From positions 1 through 14,196 of the forward strand of contig JBCBST010000086.1 of the NCBI GenBank assembly GCA_039819115.1: a DNA stretch of 14,196 bases, given 5' to 3'. The notes beneath the pieces were generated by a model that did no database searches, was not told where the DNA came from, and was given only the letters and a program-made list of their open reading frames with translations. The stretch comes from JBCBST01 sp039819115 (GTDB taxonomy: Bacteria > Bacteroidota > Rhodothermia > Balneolales > Balneolaceae). The position numbers and the translations under genes are program-made. This document shows, in pieces, positions 5,566 through 13,863 of this stretch (the first letter of the stretch is position 1; each line of letters begins with the position of its first letter).

Positions 5566-8500
5566 TTACACCCCCATGGATTGACGTTCAAGTTTAACAG
5601 CAGGCTCCAGCTCTTCGGCTGAAATCAGGTTTCGAAACACAAACCGGTTCATCCATACTTTGATTTTACTATTCAAATGAAGCATAGATGGTAAAATGAT
5701 CAGTGTTATTAACGTGCCGAAGGCTAATCCATAAGCGATGGTAATAGCTGGTGGCTTAAGAAACTGGGCACCCAGGCTGCCACTCCCAATCAACGGTCCG
5801 AGTCCCGCTACGGTAGTAATGGTAGTGAGTATAATAGCCCTGAATCTGGATTTAGCGGCATCAATAATGGCCTCATCTACCTTTAACCCCTCCTTTAAGC
5901 GTTCATTAAAGGTATCCATAAACACCAGCGAGTTATTTATTAACACACCGATTAATGCAATCATACCAATACCGGAGAAAATGCTAAGGGGTATGCCGTG
6001 TACCACATGCCCGATAACCACCCCGATCAGCGCAAAGGGTAATATGGAAACCACAATACCAGCCTGACCGAAGGATTTGAAGTTAATGATGATCAGCGAT
6101 AGCATGGTGATCAGAAATATGGGTAATGCTTTTCGGGCCGAGGCCTGCGCTTTTCCCGATTCACGACTTTGCCCTTCCAGGGTGTATTCCACTCCCGGAT
6201 ACCGTGCAAGAATTGTGGGTATAACTCCTTCCTCTAATTCTGCCAATATCGTAGGTACGGGTATATCCAAATCCGAAATATCGGCTTCAACGCGTATTTC
6301 ACGCACTTTATCCTGGTGATTAATGGCCAAAACACCGCTTGTGAATTCAAGGTCGGCAAGTTCTCTCAGAGGAAAAGACTCACCTTTCTGGGTTTGAATA
6401 CGCATATCCGACAGATCAAAAACCGATGACCGGCTATCATCATCGTATCTTACCCAAACAATCACTTCTTCATCGCCCCGCTGCAGACTTTGTGCCTGTA
6501 TCCCAAAGAATCCTGCCCGGACCTGTTCCATCACAAATCCCAGGCTAAGACCTAACAGTTCTGCCTGCGGTTTCAATTTTATACCGATCTCGGTTATTCC
6601 CTGACGGTCTGTATCAACAATATCTTTTACACGCGGATCTTCGATGAGTACCTGGCGAAGTTCATTTTTAGCTGCTCTGAGATCCGCTAAATCTTCACCA
6701 ACCAAAGCGATCGAAATCGGTTTACCAAAGATAAAAGTTGGATAACCTACCGAGAAGTTTTCGGCTGCCTGAATCTCTCCTACCTCACTATTAACAGCAT
6801 TGGCCACTTCAAATGAAAGGATTTCACGTTCTTCGCCAGGAATCAATGTCATACGTATAGAGCCTTCGTGCGATTTTGGCCCAATAATGCGCTCTATCGT
6901 TTTTATGATATTACGCTCCCCGTTTTGTTCATAGAATCGGGCATTAACCCTATCAGCAGCAGCCTCTATCTCCTGTAGTTTATTTTCCGTTATGCGTTCG
7001 TGCGTTCCTGGTACAAGCTCCAGATTGGCAACAATTACATCTTGTTCGATGTTAGGGAAAAAAGTTACTCCAACAATCCCTTTACTAATCAGGGATATAA
7101 CCAGCATGAGCAGTACAACACCTAAGGAAATGCTTCCTGCGCTGAACCGGTGAACCGTAAATTCTACCAGCGGACGATATATACGCTCACGAACCCACAC
7201 CAGGCTATCATTAAATGCTTTTTCGAATCGTGTTTGCGTATTTATACGCTGCAATGCTTTGGAATGGGCAATACGGGAAGGGATTAGAAAGAAACTATCC
7301 AGCATAGCAACGATTAACGTAGCAACAACGACAAAAGCCACATCTGAGAAAAAATCACCGATCGTGCCATCGATGAAGAAGAACAGACAAAAAGCCACGG
7401 CCGTCGTTGTTAGGGAGGAAAATACAGGCTGAACTACTTCCAGAGTTCCATCCAATGCGGCCTTTACGCCGTTTTTACCCCGTTCCTTATAATGCTGAAA
7501 GATGTTTTCGGAGATAACAACGCCATCATCTACCAGAATACCCAAAACGATAATGCCTCCGAACATGGAAACCAGGTTAATCGTCAGATCATAAAAATTG
7601 GACAGGATCAGCATGCCAAGTAAGGCTACCGGGATTTTGAGAGCGACCCAGAACGCGAGTCGTTTGTCCAGGAACAGAGCAAGCACAAATAATACCAGAA
7701 TAGCACCTACGATCCCGTTGCTGCTTAAGGTTTGAATGCGTTTGTTCAGGTTGATGGTAGAGTCTTCGATGATAATAGCCTCTACCCCTTCGTGCTCGGT
7801 GTTGAAGGTATCAATTGTCTGATTGATGGTTTCTGCATTACCAAGAATATCCTCTTCGTTCAGACTGAATACCTCTATAACAACGGCCTGCTTACCATCA
7901 ACATAATGCCGGACCGGTTCATCCTCAAAACGGTCAACAAGAGTGGCTATATCGCCCAATTTGACCTCATCGCCAAATGGGTCAGCCTTAACCGTGATGC
8001 TATTTAAATCTCTGGCATAGTAATTTTTCTCATCGGCACGAATTAACATACGTTTGGTGTCTGTAACCAACTCACCGCCCGATGATTCCAGGTTTGCATT
8101 TTGTATGGCATCGGCCACTTCACTAAACGTGAGATTGTATTCTCTCAATTTTAATTCACTTACCCGGACTTCAATCTCTTCATCCGGAAAACCTTTAAGG
8201 AATACCTGCGATATTCCGGGCTTTTTCAACAGCTCAGCTTCCATTTTTTGGGCATAATCCTTCAGAATCTGAAGCGGAACATCGCCCACAATGGCAAAAT
8301 TTATGGTGGCGTTGAGGACATCACGCTTCAGCACAACCGGTTCGTCGATTCCCTGAGGGAAAGTGGTTATCTTATCAACGGCATTGTTTATATCCTGAAT
8401 AACGATGTTGGCATCGGCATCTTCTATCAGCTCAATAGCAATCGTCGCCAGGTTTTCTGCAGAAGTGGATGTGACGCGCTCAATGCCGGTAATACCTTCC

Positions 8501-8715
8501 AGATTATCTTCAATCTTAAGGGTTATGCCCTCTTCCACTTCCTGGGGAGATGCACCACGGTACAGCACGCTGATATCAATAAAGCTGACTGGTTGCTGAG
8601 GGAGTAAGGTAGTACGACTCTGATTAAGACTTGTCAAACCCAAAAACACGATCAATATCACCCCCAGATTGACCATGATGGGATATTTAATAAAAAACGT
8701 TATGATCCCTTTCAT
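5566..8715 (-). CDS. RND family efflux permease (HAE1/AcrB type)
   Basis: Complete inner-membrane pump of 1049 aa with the duplicated RND plan. TM1 is at about 10-30, the first periplasmic loop at 31-330, and TM2-6 at about 333-480. TM7 is near 530-550, the second loop at 551-865, and TM8-12 at about 865-1010. The proton-relay aspartates are Asp396 and Asp397 in LGILVDDGVV on TM4. On TM10 the lysine that pairs with them in AcrB is replaced by Asn927 (GVLINNSLVF), as in some HAE1 branches. It expels hydrophobic or amphiphilic compounds by proton antiport; the substrate cannot be read from sequence. It overlaps the adaptor gene by 4 bp (ATGA), so translation is coupled, and tolC follows after 2 bp. 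Heavy-metal (CzcA-type) export is less likely because the periplasmic and TM4 motifs are of HAE type. Confidence 0.93.
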   Translation of the reverse strand: MKGIITFFIKYPIMVNLGVILIVFLGLTSLNQSRTTLLPQQPVSFIDISVLYRGASPQEVEEGITLKIEDNLEGITGIERVTSTSAENLATIAIELIEDADANIVIQDINNAVDKITTFPQGIDEPVVLKRDVLNATINFAIVGDVPLQILKDYAQKMEAELLKKPGISQVFLKGFPDEEIEVRVSELKLREYNLTFSEVADAIQNANLESSGGELVTDTKRMLIRADEKNYYARDLNSITVKADPFGDEVKLGDIATLVDRFEDEPVRHYVDGKQAVVIEVFSLNEEDILGNAETINQTIDTFNTEHEGVEAIIIEDSTINLNKRIQTLSSNGIVGAILVLFVLALFLDKRLAFWVALKIPVALLGMLILSNFYDLTINLVSMFGGIIVLGILVDDGVVISENIFQHYKERGKNGVKAALDGTLEVVQPVFSSLTTTAVAFCLFFFIDGTIGDFFSDVAFVVVATLIVAMLDSFFLIPSRIAHSKALQRINTQTRFEKAFNDSLVWVRERIYRPLVEFTVHRFSAGSISLGVVLLMLVISLISKGIVGVTFFPNIEQDVIVANLELVPGTHERITENKLQEIEAAADRVNARFYEQNGERNIIKTIERIIGPKSHEGSIRMTLIPGEEREILSFEVANAVNSEVGEIQAAENFSVGYPTFIFGKPISIALVGEDLADLRAAKNELRQVLIEDPRVKDIVDTDRQGITEIGIKLKPQAELLGLSLGFVMEQVRAGFFGIQAQSLQRGDEEVIVWVRYDDDSRSSVFDLSDMRIQTQKGESFPLRELADLEFTSGVLAINHQDKVREIRVEADISDLDIPVPTILAELEEGVIPTILARYPGVEYTLEGQSRESGKAQASARKALPIFLITMLSLIIINFKSFGQAGIVVSILPFALIGVVIGHVVHGIPLSIFSGIGMIALIGVLINNSLVFMDTFNERLKEGLKVDEAIIDAAKSRFRAIILTTITTVAGLGPLIGSGSLGAQFLKPPAITIAYGLAFGTLITLIILPSMLHLNSKIKVWMNRFVFRNLISAEELEPAVKLERQSMGV

Positions 8716-9854
8716 AGCTCAGCCTCGCTATTCAATGTCGCTACTATGGTTCCATGAATCGGCTCAGTAACGTTCTCGGCTATAATGATATCTCCTGCTT
8801 TTAGCCCTGAAACCAGTACCCGGTCATTTACAAAACGTTCAGGAACTACCCGCACCAGTTTAGCTTTGCCTTCCTGAATGGTATATACCTGATTTGTACG
8901 GGTAAGCCATGCTGTTTCTATTTCGACTACTTCCCTGATCTCATTGCCCCGAGCAATAACCGAAACATACATACCGGGTCGCAAATCCTGGATATCCGTT
9001 TCTACAAAAACAGGAATGGATTGAGTTCTTTCATTAATGGTATTTCCAACTCTTACCACGACACCTGTACCTAGTATCTGGCCCTGAGTTCCTAAAATCT
9101 GTACATCCACACCGTTCTTCACAAACTCAAGATCAGCGTAAGTAACAGCGATTGAGATTTCTGTTCGTCCCCGATTTACTACCGATGCAATGACCTGCTG
9201 AGGATTAACCACCGTACCTACCTCGACCGTAGAGTGGGTTACATATCCATCAAAAGGAGCTCGTATTTCAAAATCAGCATGTGCCGCCTCTTGTGCTTTT
9301 ATGGCATAGAATTGATCCATTACGCGGCGACTGGTCATAAACAGCCTGAAGCTGGGATGACTCATCTCCGGCAGATCAGGGAAGGAACCCGTGGGTTTAA
9401 GGAGTGCCAGATAGGCATTCCATGCAGCATACTCATCGGGGTAATCCGTAGAGATATCGCCCATTACAGCAGATAGCGTAGCAATAAACGTACTTTTTTG
9501 TGCCTTTAAGTTATAGCTAAACTGTGCATCATCAATTTGGGCTAGCATTTGCCCTTTTTGTATGGTATTTCCTTCTCGTAAATGAAACCCGGAAACAACC
9601 AGCTCGCCACTTATTTTGGGTTTAAGGTCTACGGCATTCCTTGGCAATACTCTTCCAGTGTAGGTTAATGGAGTATGTACGGTGGAAGGGTAAACAACGT
9701 GTACCGCGTAGGATTTGGTTGCTGAAATGCGTGCTTCTTCAGAGACGGGCTCTACCCCTCTGGTTTGAGGGCTATCTGTACCGCAGGACAATAAAAGCAT
9801 GGAACCTGTTAACAGACCAAACAATGTGTAATAATTAGTTAATGAATAGTGCAT
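8712..9854 (-). CDS. RND efflux periplasmic adaptor, lipoprotein (HlyD/MFP family)
   Basis: Protein of 380 aa that joins the pump to the TolC channel. The N-terminus is a lipoprotein signal with lipobox LLSC, so Cys24 would be lipidated and tether it to the inner membrane. Adaptor landmarks follow in order: VVYPSTVHTPLTYTGRVLPR and DLKPKISGELVVSGFHLREG (first lipoyl half), QKGQMLAQIDDAQFSYNLKA, then FEIRAPFDGYVTHSTVEVGT (second lipoyl half, about 198-217). A beta-barrel domain with LRPGMYVSVIARGN and a membrane-proximal end (VLVSGLKAGDIIIAENV) complete it. The segment between the lipoyl halves (about 115-195) contains YPDEYAAWNAYLALLKPTGS and Pro-rich turns rather than a classic long coiled-coil hairpin. 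It starts 39 nt after the marR stop and overlaps the pump gene by 4 bp. Confidence 0.92.
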   Translation of the reverse strand: MHYSLTNYYTLFGLLTGSMLLLSCGTDSPQTRGVEPVSEEARISATKSYAVHVVYPSTVHTPLTYTGRVLPRNAVDLKPKISGELVVSGFHLREGNTIQKGQMLAQIDDAQFSYNLKAQKSTFIATLSAVMGDISTDYPDEYAAWNAYLALLKPTGSFPDLPEMSHPSFRLFMTSRRVMDQFYAIKAQEAAHADFEIRAPFDGYVTHSTVEVGTVVNPQQVIASVVNRGRTEISIAVTYADLEFVKNGVDVQILGTQGQILGTGVVVRVGNTINERTQSIPVFVETDIQDLRPGMYVSVIARGNEIREVVEIETAWLTRTNQVYTIQEGKAKLVRVVPERFVNDRVLVSGLKAGDIIIAENVTEPIHGTIVATLNSEAEL

Positions 9855-9862
9855 TAGTATAT

Positions 9863-9878
9863 AGTTAGATAATTAACT
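9863..9878. promoter_or_regulatory. Possible second operator in the marR-adaptor gap
   Basis: AGTTAGATAATTAACT has inverted AGTTA/TAACT ends and matches the site at 10340-10355 at 12 of 16 positions. It lies 8 bp upstream of the adaptor ATG, beside TATACT on the minus strand (9856-9861). It may be a second site for the same MarR protein. The DNA is AT-rich, so chance similarity is possible. Confidence 0.3.
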
Positions 9879-9893
9879 TTTAGAATAAAATTT

Positions 9894-10328
9894 TTAAACT
9901 TTTTCCAGAAGGCGCTGCGTCAAATCATTAAACCGCTGTACCATTTCAGTGAGATCGTCGTCTGAAATTCCATGTAACAGCGTTCGAACTTCTGCATTGA
10001 TTACGTCCTGGATGGTTACCTGTAAATTCTTACCCAGCTCGGTTAGGTAGAGCATGTTCACCCTCCTATCGTTCTGATCGGGAACCCTGACAATTAGGTT
10101 TCTGGACGTCATATTATCCAAAAGTGTGGTAATTGCTGGTTTCGTTTTCTTAGTTTGATCGGCGATGAACTGTTGACTGCACCCTTCATTCATACTGATG
10201 ATCATAAGTATCCGGGCATGTTCAACGGTTAAGTCATATTGCTGGAGCAGACGATTCATATGGTTTTGAAAGCTCCAGTAAAACTGACTTAGTGCTTTTC
10301 CAAATTCTATGGCTAACGGTAATTTCAT
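9894..10328 (-). CDS. MarR-family transcriptional regulator of the complete efflux operon
   Basis: Protein of 144 aa, normal MarR length. Dimer helix 1 is FGKALSQFYWSFQNHMNRLL (9-28). The helix-turn-helix is CSQQFIADQTKKTKPAITTL (50-69). The wing has the full signature DQNDRRVNMLYLTELG (84-99), with Asp87, Arg88 and Arg89. C-terminal dimer helices run from about 105 to 143. It is the first gene of a minus-strand set with adaptor, pump and TolC, so it is probably the local repressor, relieved when a pump substrate or related phenolic compound binds. A candidate promoter (TTGAAT at 10358-10363, 17 bp, TATCAT at 10335-10340) would start transcription almost at the ATG, giving a near-leaderless message. 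The putative operator lies between the two boxes. Confidence 0.9.
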   Translation of the reverse strand: MKLPLAIEFGKALSQFYWSFQNHMNRLLQQYDLTVEHARILMIISMNEGCSQQFIADQTKKTKPAITTLLDNMTSRNLIVRVPDQNDRRVNMLYLTELGKNLQVTIQDVINAEVRTLLHGISDDDLTEMVQRFNDLTQRLLEKV

Positions 10329-10334
10329 GAAAAC

Positions 10335-10363
10335 ATGATAGTAAACTAATTAACCTTATTCAA
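10335..10363 (-). promoter_or_regulatory. Candidate promoter and operator of the marR-efflux operon
   Basis: On the minus strand TTGAAT (10358-10363) and TATCAT (10335-10340) are separated by 17 bp. The spacer holds the AT-rich motif at 10340-10355 that recurs at 9863-9878. Predicted transcription would begin at about 10328, the first base of the ATG. The boxes are moderate matches, so this is tentative. Confidence 0.35.
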
Positions 10364-10417
10364 ATAACGAGTTGAAAAAAATTTTTAAGCCTTTCGTTTG
10401 TTATACCTCAGAAGCAC

Positions 10418-10439
10418 ATACCACCCTGATAAGTGGTAT
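10418..10439. promoter_or_regulatory. Inverted repeat upstream of the S8 peptidase
   Basis: ATACCAC (10418-10424) and GTGGTAT (10433-10439) form a perfect 7-bp inverted repeat with an 8-nt centre. It lies 36 nt upstream of the peptidase ATG. It could be an operator for a dimeric regulator or a hairpin in the 5' leader. No U-run follows, so it is not a typical terminator. Confidence 0.4.
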
Positions 10440-10475
10440 CCTTACATGTATTTTCGTTCGATAAAAATAAAGACT

Positions 10476-12416
10476 ATGAAACATCTTCTTGGGCTAATTC
10501 CCATCCTTGTACTGTTATCCGCTTGCAGTGGAACAAAAGAAGCAATTTCCACCTCCCCCTCTGACATCAAAACCGGAGAATATGGGTATAACAAACTCAA
10601 TCCTGTAGAGACCGGGGGCATCAACAATGATACCGGTTCCGAAAACCAGGTAGAGTATCTAAACAGACTAACGGGTCCGAATGGTGAACCGGTCTGGTTT
10701 GACCTGCTCGGGACTGACTCTGAATCCGAGCTGGATAACGGATTACCAATGGCTTCAGATACATTGGTCGCCTACAAGGTATGGTACCCTGGTATCATGG
10801 ATACGGCCATTATTTATTTCAGTCCATCTACTAATGCTGAGTTGAAACCGATTACCGGATTTAATCTATCGGATGAGGCCGTTGTTTTTGAAGCAGATTC
10901 CAGCTGGCATCATCAATCCATACAAAACTCCAGTTCGTTTGGTGTAAACACCGAGCAAGCCTACGATGAGTTTATTCAAAAGCTTACGCCACGGAAAAAA
11001 GTTAAAGTGGCTATCATTGATTCCGGAATCGATATCGAGCATGAAGATCTGAAAAGCGTGATCTGGATTAATGAGGATGAAATTCCCGGAAATGGAATCG
11101 ATGACGATAACAATGGTTATGTGGATGATATACACGGATGGAATTTCATCGGTGGCGCAGACGGAAGACATGTCGACAAAGACACTTATGAAGTTACCAG
11201 GCTGTATAAAAGACTGAGTCCTGATTATGCAGGGCTGACACAAGACCAGGTACCGGAAGAACAAGCAAAAGAGTTTGAGCTTTTCAAAAAAGTGGAAGAA
11301 GAATATGAGCGTAGTGCAAAACGTGCGGAAGAACTGTTCAATCAGGCAGTAAATGTAGAACAAGCAATAGGTTTTGCCCTTCAAACGGTCGGTGCTTCCT
11401 CGGTTGATGCTGTAACCGACGCCATGCTTGAAGCAAACCCGAACGATGATGATCGCGCTAAACAAGCTAAGCAGATCCTCACCTATTTTAGAGAACAAGG
11501 TTTAACCGACGAAATCCTTGAGTTCGAATTAGCCGACATGAAAGGCCGAAAACAATACGGATATAATCTTGAATTTGAACCTCGATCCATTGTGGGAGAC
11601 GATCCATACGACCTTAGCAGCCGAGCCTATGGCAACAATGATGTAGTGGGAGTTCATAATGATCATGGTACTCACGTTGCAGGAATTGTAGGTGCTGTCC
11701 GGGATAATGGGCTGGGTATTGATGGAGTAGCTTCTGAGGTGGAAATCATGGCTTTGCGTGCCGTTCCGGATGGAGATGAGCGAGACAAAGATGTGGCCAA
11801 TGCCATTCGTTATGCGGTAGAAAACGGAGCAGATATCATTAACATGAGTTTTGGTAAAGGCTATTCTCCCAATAAAGCCTATGTAGACGAAGCCGTAAAG
11901 TTTGCAGAAAAAAAAGGGGTATTGCTTGTATGCAGTGCCGGGAATTCTGCACTGGATATCGATGAAGAAAACAGCTATCCCGATAAATATTATGCGGATG
12001 GATCAGGCACTGCCAGTAACTGGATTACGGTGGGTGCTTCTTCCTGGTATACCGGAACCATGGTATCGGCATCGTTTAGCAATTTTGGTAACATTGATGT
12101 GGATTTATTTGCTCCGGGAGTGGATATCATGTCTACAATCCCCAACAACCAATACGAAGCGTTTAACGGTACCAGTATGGCTGCACCGGTGGTTTCAGGT
12201 GTTGCAGCACTCATCCTTACCTACTATCCCGAATTTAGTCCTTCAGAGGTTATAAGCTTACTGATGGAATCTTCTACCAAACCAGATTATGATCGTGTTC
12301 TGGTTCCAGGATCGGTGGAAACAGCACCATTTTCCGACTTATCGGTATCGGGTGGGATTGTAAATGCCTACGAAGCGCTAAAACTGGCAAAAGAAAAGGC
12401 GGCACTTAAACCATAA
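10476..12416 (+). CDS. S8 (subtilisin-like) serine peptidase, lipoprotein
   Basis: Protein of 646 aa from the ATG at 10476. This start is chosen because it gives a clean lipoprotein signal, MKHLLGLIPILVLLSAC, with Cys17 as the lipidated residue. A further upstream TTG would bury the signal. The catalytic triad is Asp182 (AIIDSGIDIEHEDL), His397 (HNDHGTHVAGIVGAV) and Ser567 (FNGTSMAAPVVSGVAALIL), with oxyanion Asn490 (LVCSAGNS). Asp-rich IPGNGIDDDNNGYVDD (204-219) looks like a calcium-binding loop. Asp and His are 215 residues apart, against about 32 in subtilisin. The extra part (about 230-385) is rich in Glu, Lys and Ala and probably helical. It is likely an envelope-anchored protease. Its last base is the first base of the next gene. 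An inverted repeat at 10418-10439 lies in the leader. The substrate is unknown. Confidence 0.93.
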   Translation: MKHLLGLIPILVLLSACSGTKEAISTSPSDIKTGEYGYNKLNPVETGGINNDTGSENQVEYLNRLTGPNGEPVWFDLLGTDSESELDNGLPMASDTLVAYKVWYPGIMDTAIIYFSPSTNAELKPITGFNLSDEAVVFEADSSWHHQSIQNSSSFGVNTEQAYDEFIQKLTPRKKVKVAIIDSGIDIEHEDLKSVIWINEDEIPGNGIDDDNNGYVDDIHGWNFIGGADGRHVDKDTYEVTRLYKRLSPDYAGLTQDQVPEEQAKEFELFKKVEEEYERSAKRAEELFNQAVNVEQAIGFALQTVGASSVDAVTDAMLEANPNDDDRAKQAKQILTYFREQGLTDEILEFELADMKGRKQYGYNLEFEPRSIVGDDPYDLSSRAYGNNDVVGVHNDHGTHVAGIVGAVRDNGLGIDGVASEVEIMALRAVPDGDERDKDVANAIRYAVENGADIINMSFGKGYSPNKAYVDEAVKFAEKKGVLLVCSAGNSALDIDEENSYPDKYYADGSGTASNWITVGASSWYTGTMVSASFSNFGNIDVDLFAPGVDIMSTIPNNQYEAFNGTSMAAPVVSGVAALILTYYPEFSPSEVISLLMESSTKPDYDRVLVPGSVETAPFSDLSVSGGIVNAYEALKLAKEKAALKP

Positions 12417-13858
12417 TGCCCGCCTCGTCTCCTTATGATGTCACCATAGTAGGCTCAGGGCCCAATGGGCTGAGTGCGGGAATTGCACTGGCCCAGCAGG
12501 GTTTATCTGTCCAGATTCTGGAGGCAAAGTCTACTATTGGCGGTGGAACACGAACCCTGGAGCTCACAGAACCGGGTTTTCATCATGATGTTTGCTCTGC
12601 GGTGCATCCTACCGCCGCAGGCTCTCCCTTTTTTTCCACCCTCCCCCTCCAGGAATATGGATTAGAATGGGTTCACCCCACACATCCGGTTGTACATCCT
12701 TTAGATGGTGGAGAAGCGTTTGTGGCTTCTCAATCCTTAGAAGAAACACTCTCCCGCATTTCGTCTAAGGAAGCCCGGCTATTCAAGGCACTGTTTAACC
12801 CATGGGTAGAACGTTGGCCAGACTTCTCCAAAGAAGTATTTGGTACATTGCGATCACCAAGGCATATCACACTTATGATGAAGTTTGGTCTTCTGGCCAT
12901 GCAAAGTGCGTTCTCCCTATCGAACAAAACGTTTGAGACCGAAGCTTTGAAAGCCTACTTCGCAGGTCAGGCGGCTCATAGTATTCTGCCTTTACAACAA
13001 GCATTTACGGCTTCATTCGGCCTTGTTCTTGGAACCTCTGTACATGCTGTAGGTTGGCCCATCGCACGGCAAGGATCTCAATCCATAGCCGACGCACTAG
13101 CGGGTTACTTTACCTCACTGGGAGGCATTATCCATACGCAAACCGAAGTGCAATCGGTTGACGACATTACGTCAGCCGTTGTACTTTTTGATGTCACTCC
13201 CCTTCAGATCGTTCAGCTTTGCGGAAAACACCTATCTCCGGGCTACCATAAACAGCTGCTTAACTTTAGCTATGGTGCGGGAGCGTTCAAAATTGATTAT
13301 TCCCTGGACGAACCTATTCCGTGGACCAACAAGGAAGCCCGAAAGGCAGGTACTCTGCATTTGGGTGGAACACTGGAAGAGATCACGGCATCAGAACAAG
13401 CCGTTTGGGATGGTAAACATCCACACAATCCGTACGTGCTTCTCTCACAACCCAGCGTGTTTGATCATACTCGTGCTCCTGAAGGGAAACACACACTTTG
13501 GGCCTATTGTCATGTACCTCACGGATCCACAAAGGATATGTCTTCGGTTATTGAGGATCAGATTGAGCGTTTTGCACCCGGATTTAAAGACATTATTCGC
13601 ACTAAACACAGCATGAACACGGCTGATTTCCAATCCTACAATGCGAATTATATCGGGGGAGATATCAATGGAGGGGCACAATACGTTAAGCAACTCATTG
13701 GCCGGCCGGTGTTCGCATGGAATCCATACAAAATACCGGGTAAGTCGTGGTATATCTGCTCTTCCTCTACCCCTCCTGGTGGTGGTGTACACGGTATGTG
13801 CGGGTATAATGCAGCAAAATCGGCTTTACATAACGAATTTGGCATTCGCCTGGTTTAG
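12416..13858 (+). CDS. FAD-dependent oxidoreductase, phytoene desaturase/PYROXD2-like
   Basis: Protein of 480 aa of the flavin amine oxidase/CrtI-like superfamily. The N-terminal Rossmann dinucleotide motif is VGSGPNGLSA (G13, G15, G18), followed by the acidic end of beta-2 (ILEAK, Glu36) and the GGGTRT loop that contacts FAD pyrophosphate. The C-terminus has WYICSSSTPPGGGVHGMCGY (about 445-464), the second FAD-contacting motif of this group. There is no membrane segment, so it is presumably cytoplasmic or peripheral. The best family match is the phytoene-dehydrogenase-related (PYROXD2-like) oxidoreductases, whose physiological substrate is mostly unknown. There is no carotenoid gene next to it to support a pigment role. 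The ATG overlaps the peptidase TAA (TAATG), so translation is probably coupled. It is followed after 5 bp by the permease gene. Confidence 0.88.
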   Translation: MPASSPYDVTIVGSGPNGLSAGIALAQQGLSVQILEAKSTIGGGTRTLELTEPGFHHDVCSAVHPTAAGSPFFSTLPLQEYGLEWVHPTHPVVHPLDGGEAFVASQSLEETLSRISSKEARLFKALFNPWVERWPDFSKEVFGTLRSPRHITLMMKFGLLAMQSAFSLSNKTFETEALKAYFAGQAAHSILPLQQAFTASFGLVLGTSVHAVGWPIARQGSQSIADALAGYFTSLGGIIHTQTEVQSVDDITSAVVLFDVTPLQIVQLCGKHLSPGYHKQLLNFSYGAGAFKIDYSLDEPIPWTNKEARKAGTLHLGGTLEEITASEQAVWDGKHPHNPYVLLSQPSVFDHTRAPEGKHTLWAYCHVPHGSTKDMSSVIEDQIERFAPGFKDIIRTKHSMNTADFQSYNANYIGGDINGGAQYVKQLIGRPVFAWNPYKIPGKSWYICSSSTPPGGGVHGMCGYNAAKSALHNEFGIRLV

Positions 13859-13863
13859 GAGCT

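Noticed and set aside
7732..8607. Plus-strand open frames (91 and 119 codons) inside the RND pump gene
   Set aside because: They are antisense to the conserved pump sequence, with no coding character of their own.
10398..10475. A TTG-initiated N-terminal extension of 26 codons on the S8 peptidase
   Set aside because: It would place the lipoprotein signal inside the protein and overlaps the inverted repeat at 10418-10439. The ATG at 10476 gives a perfect signal with a lipobox.
10866..11498. 210-codon open frame on the minus strand inside the S8 gene
   Set aside because: It lies antisense to a well supported peptidase. The translation is low in charged residues, rich in Phe, Ile and Cys, and matches no family.
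13158..13616. 152-codon plus-strand open frame overlapping the FAD oxidoreductase
   Set aside because: It is an alternative frame of a gene whose motifs run through the whole region.
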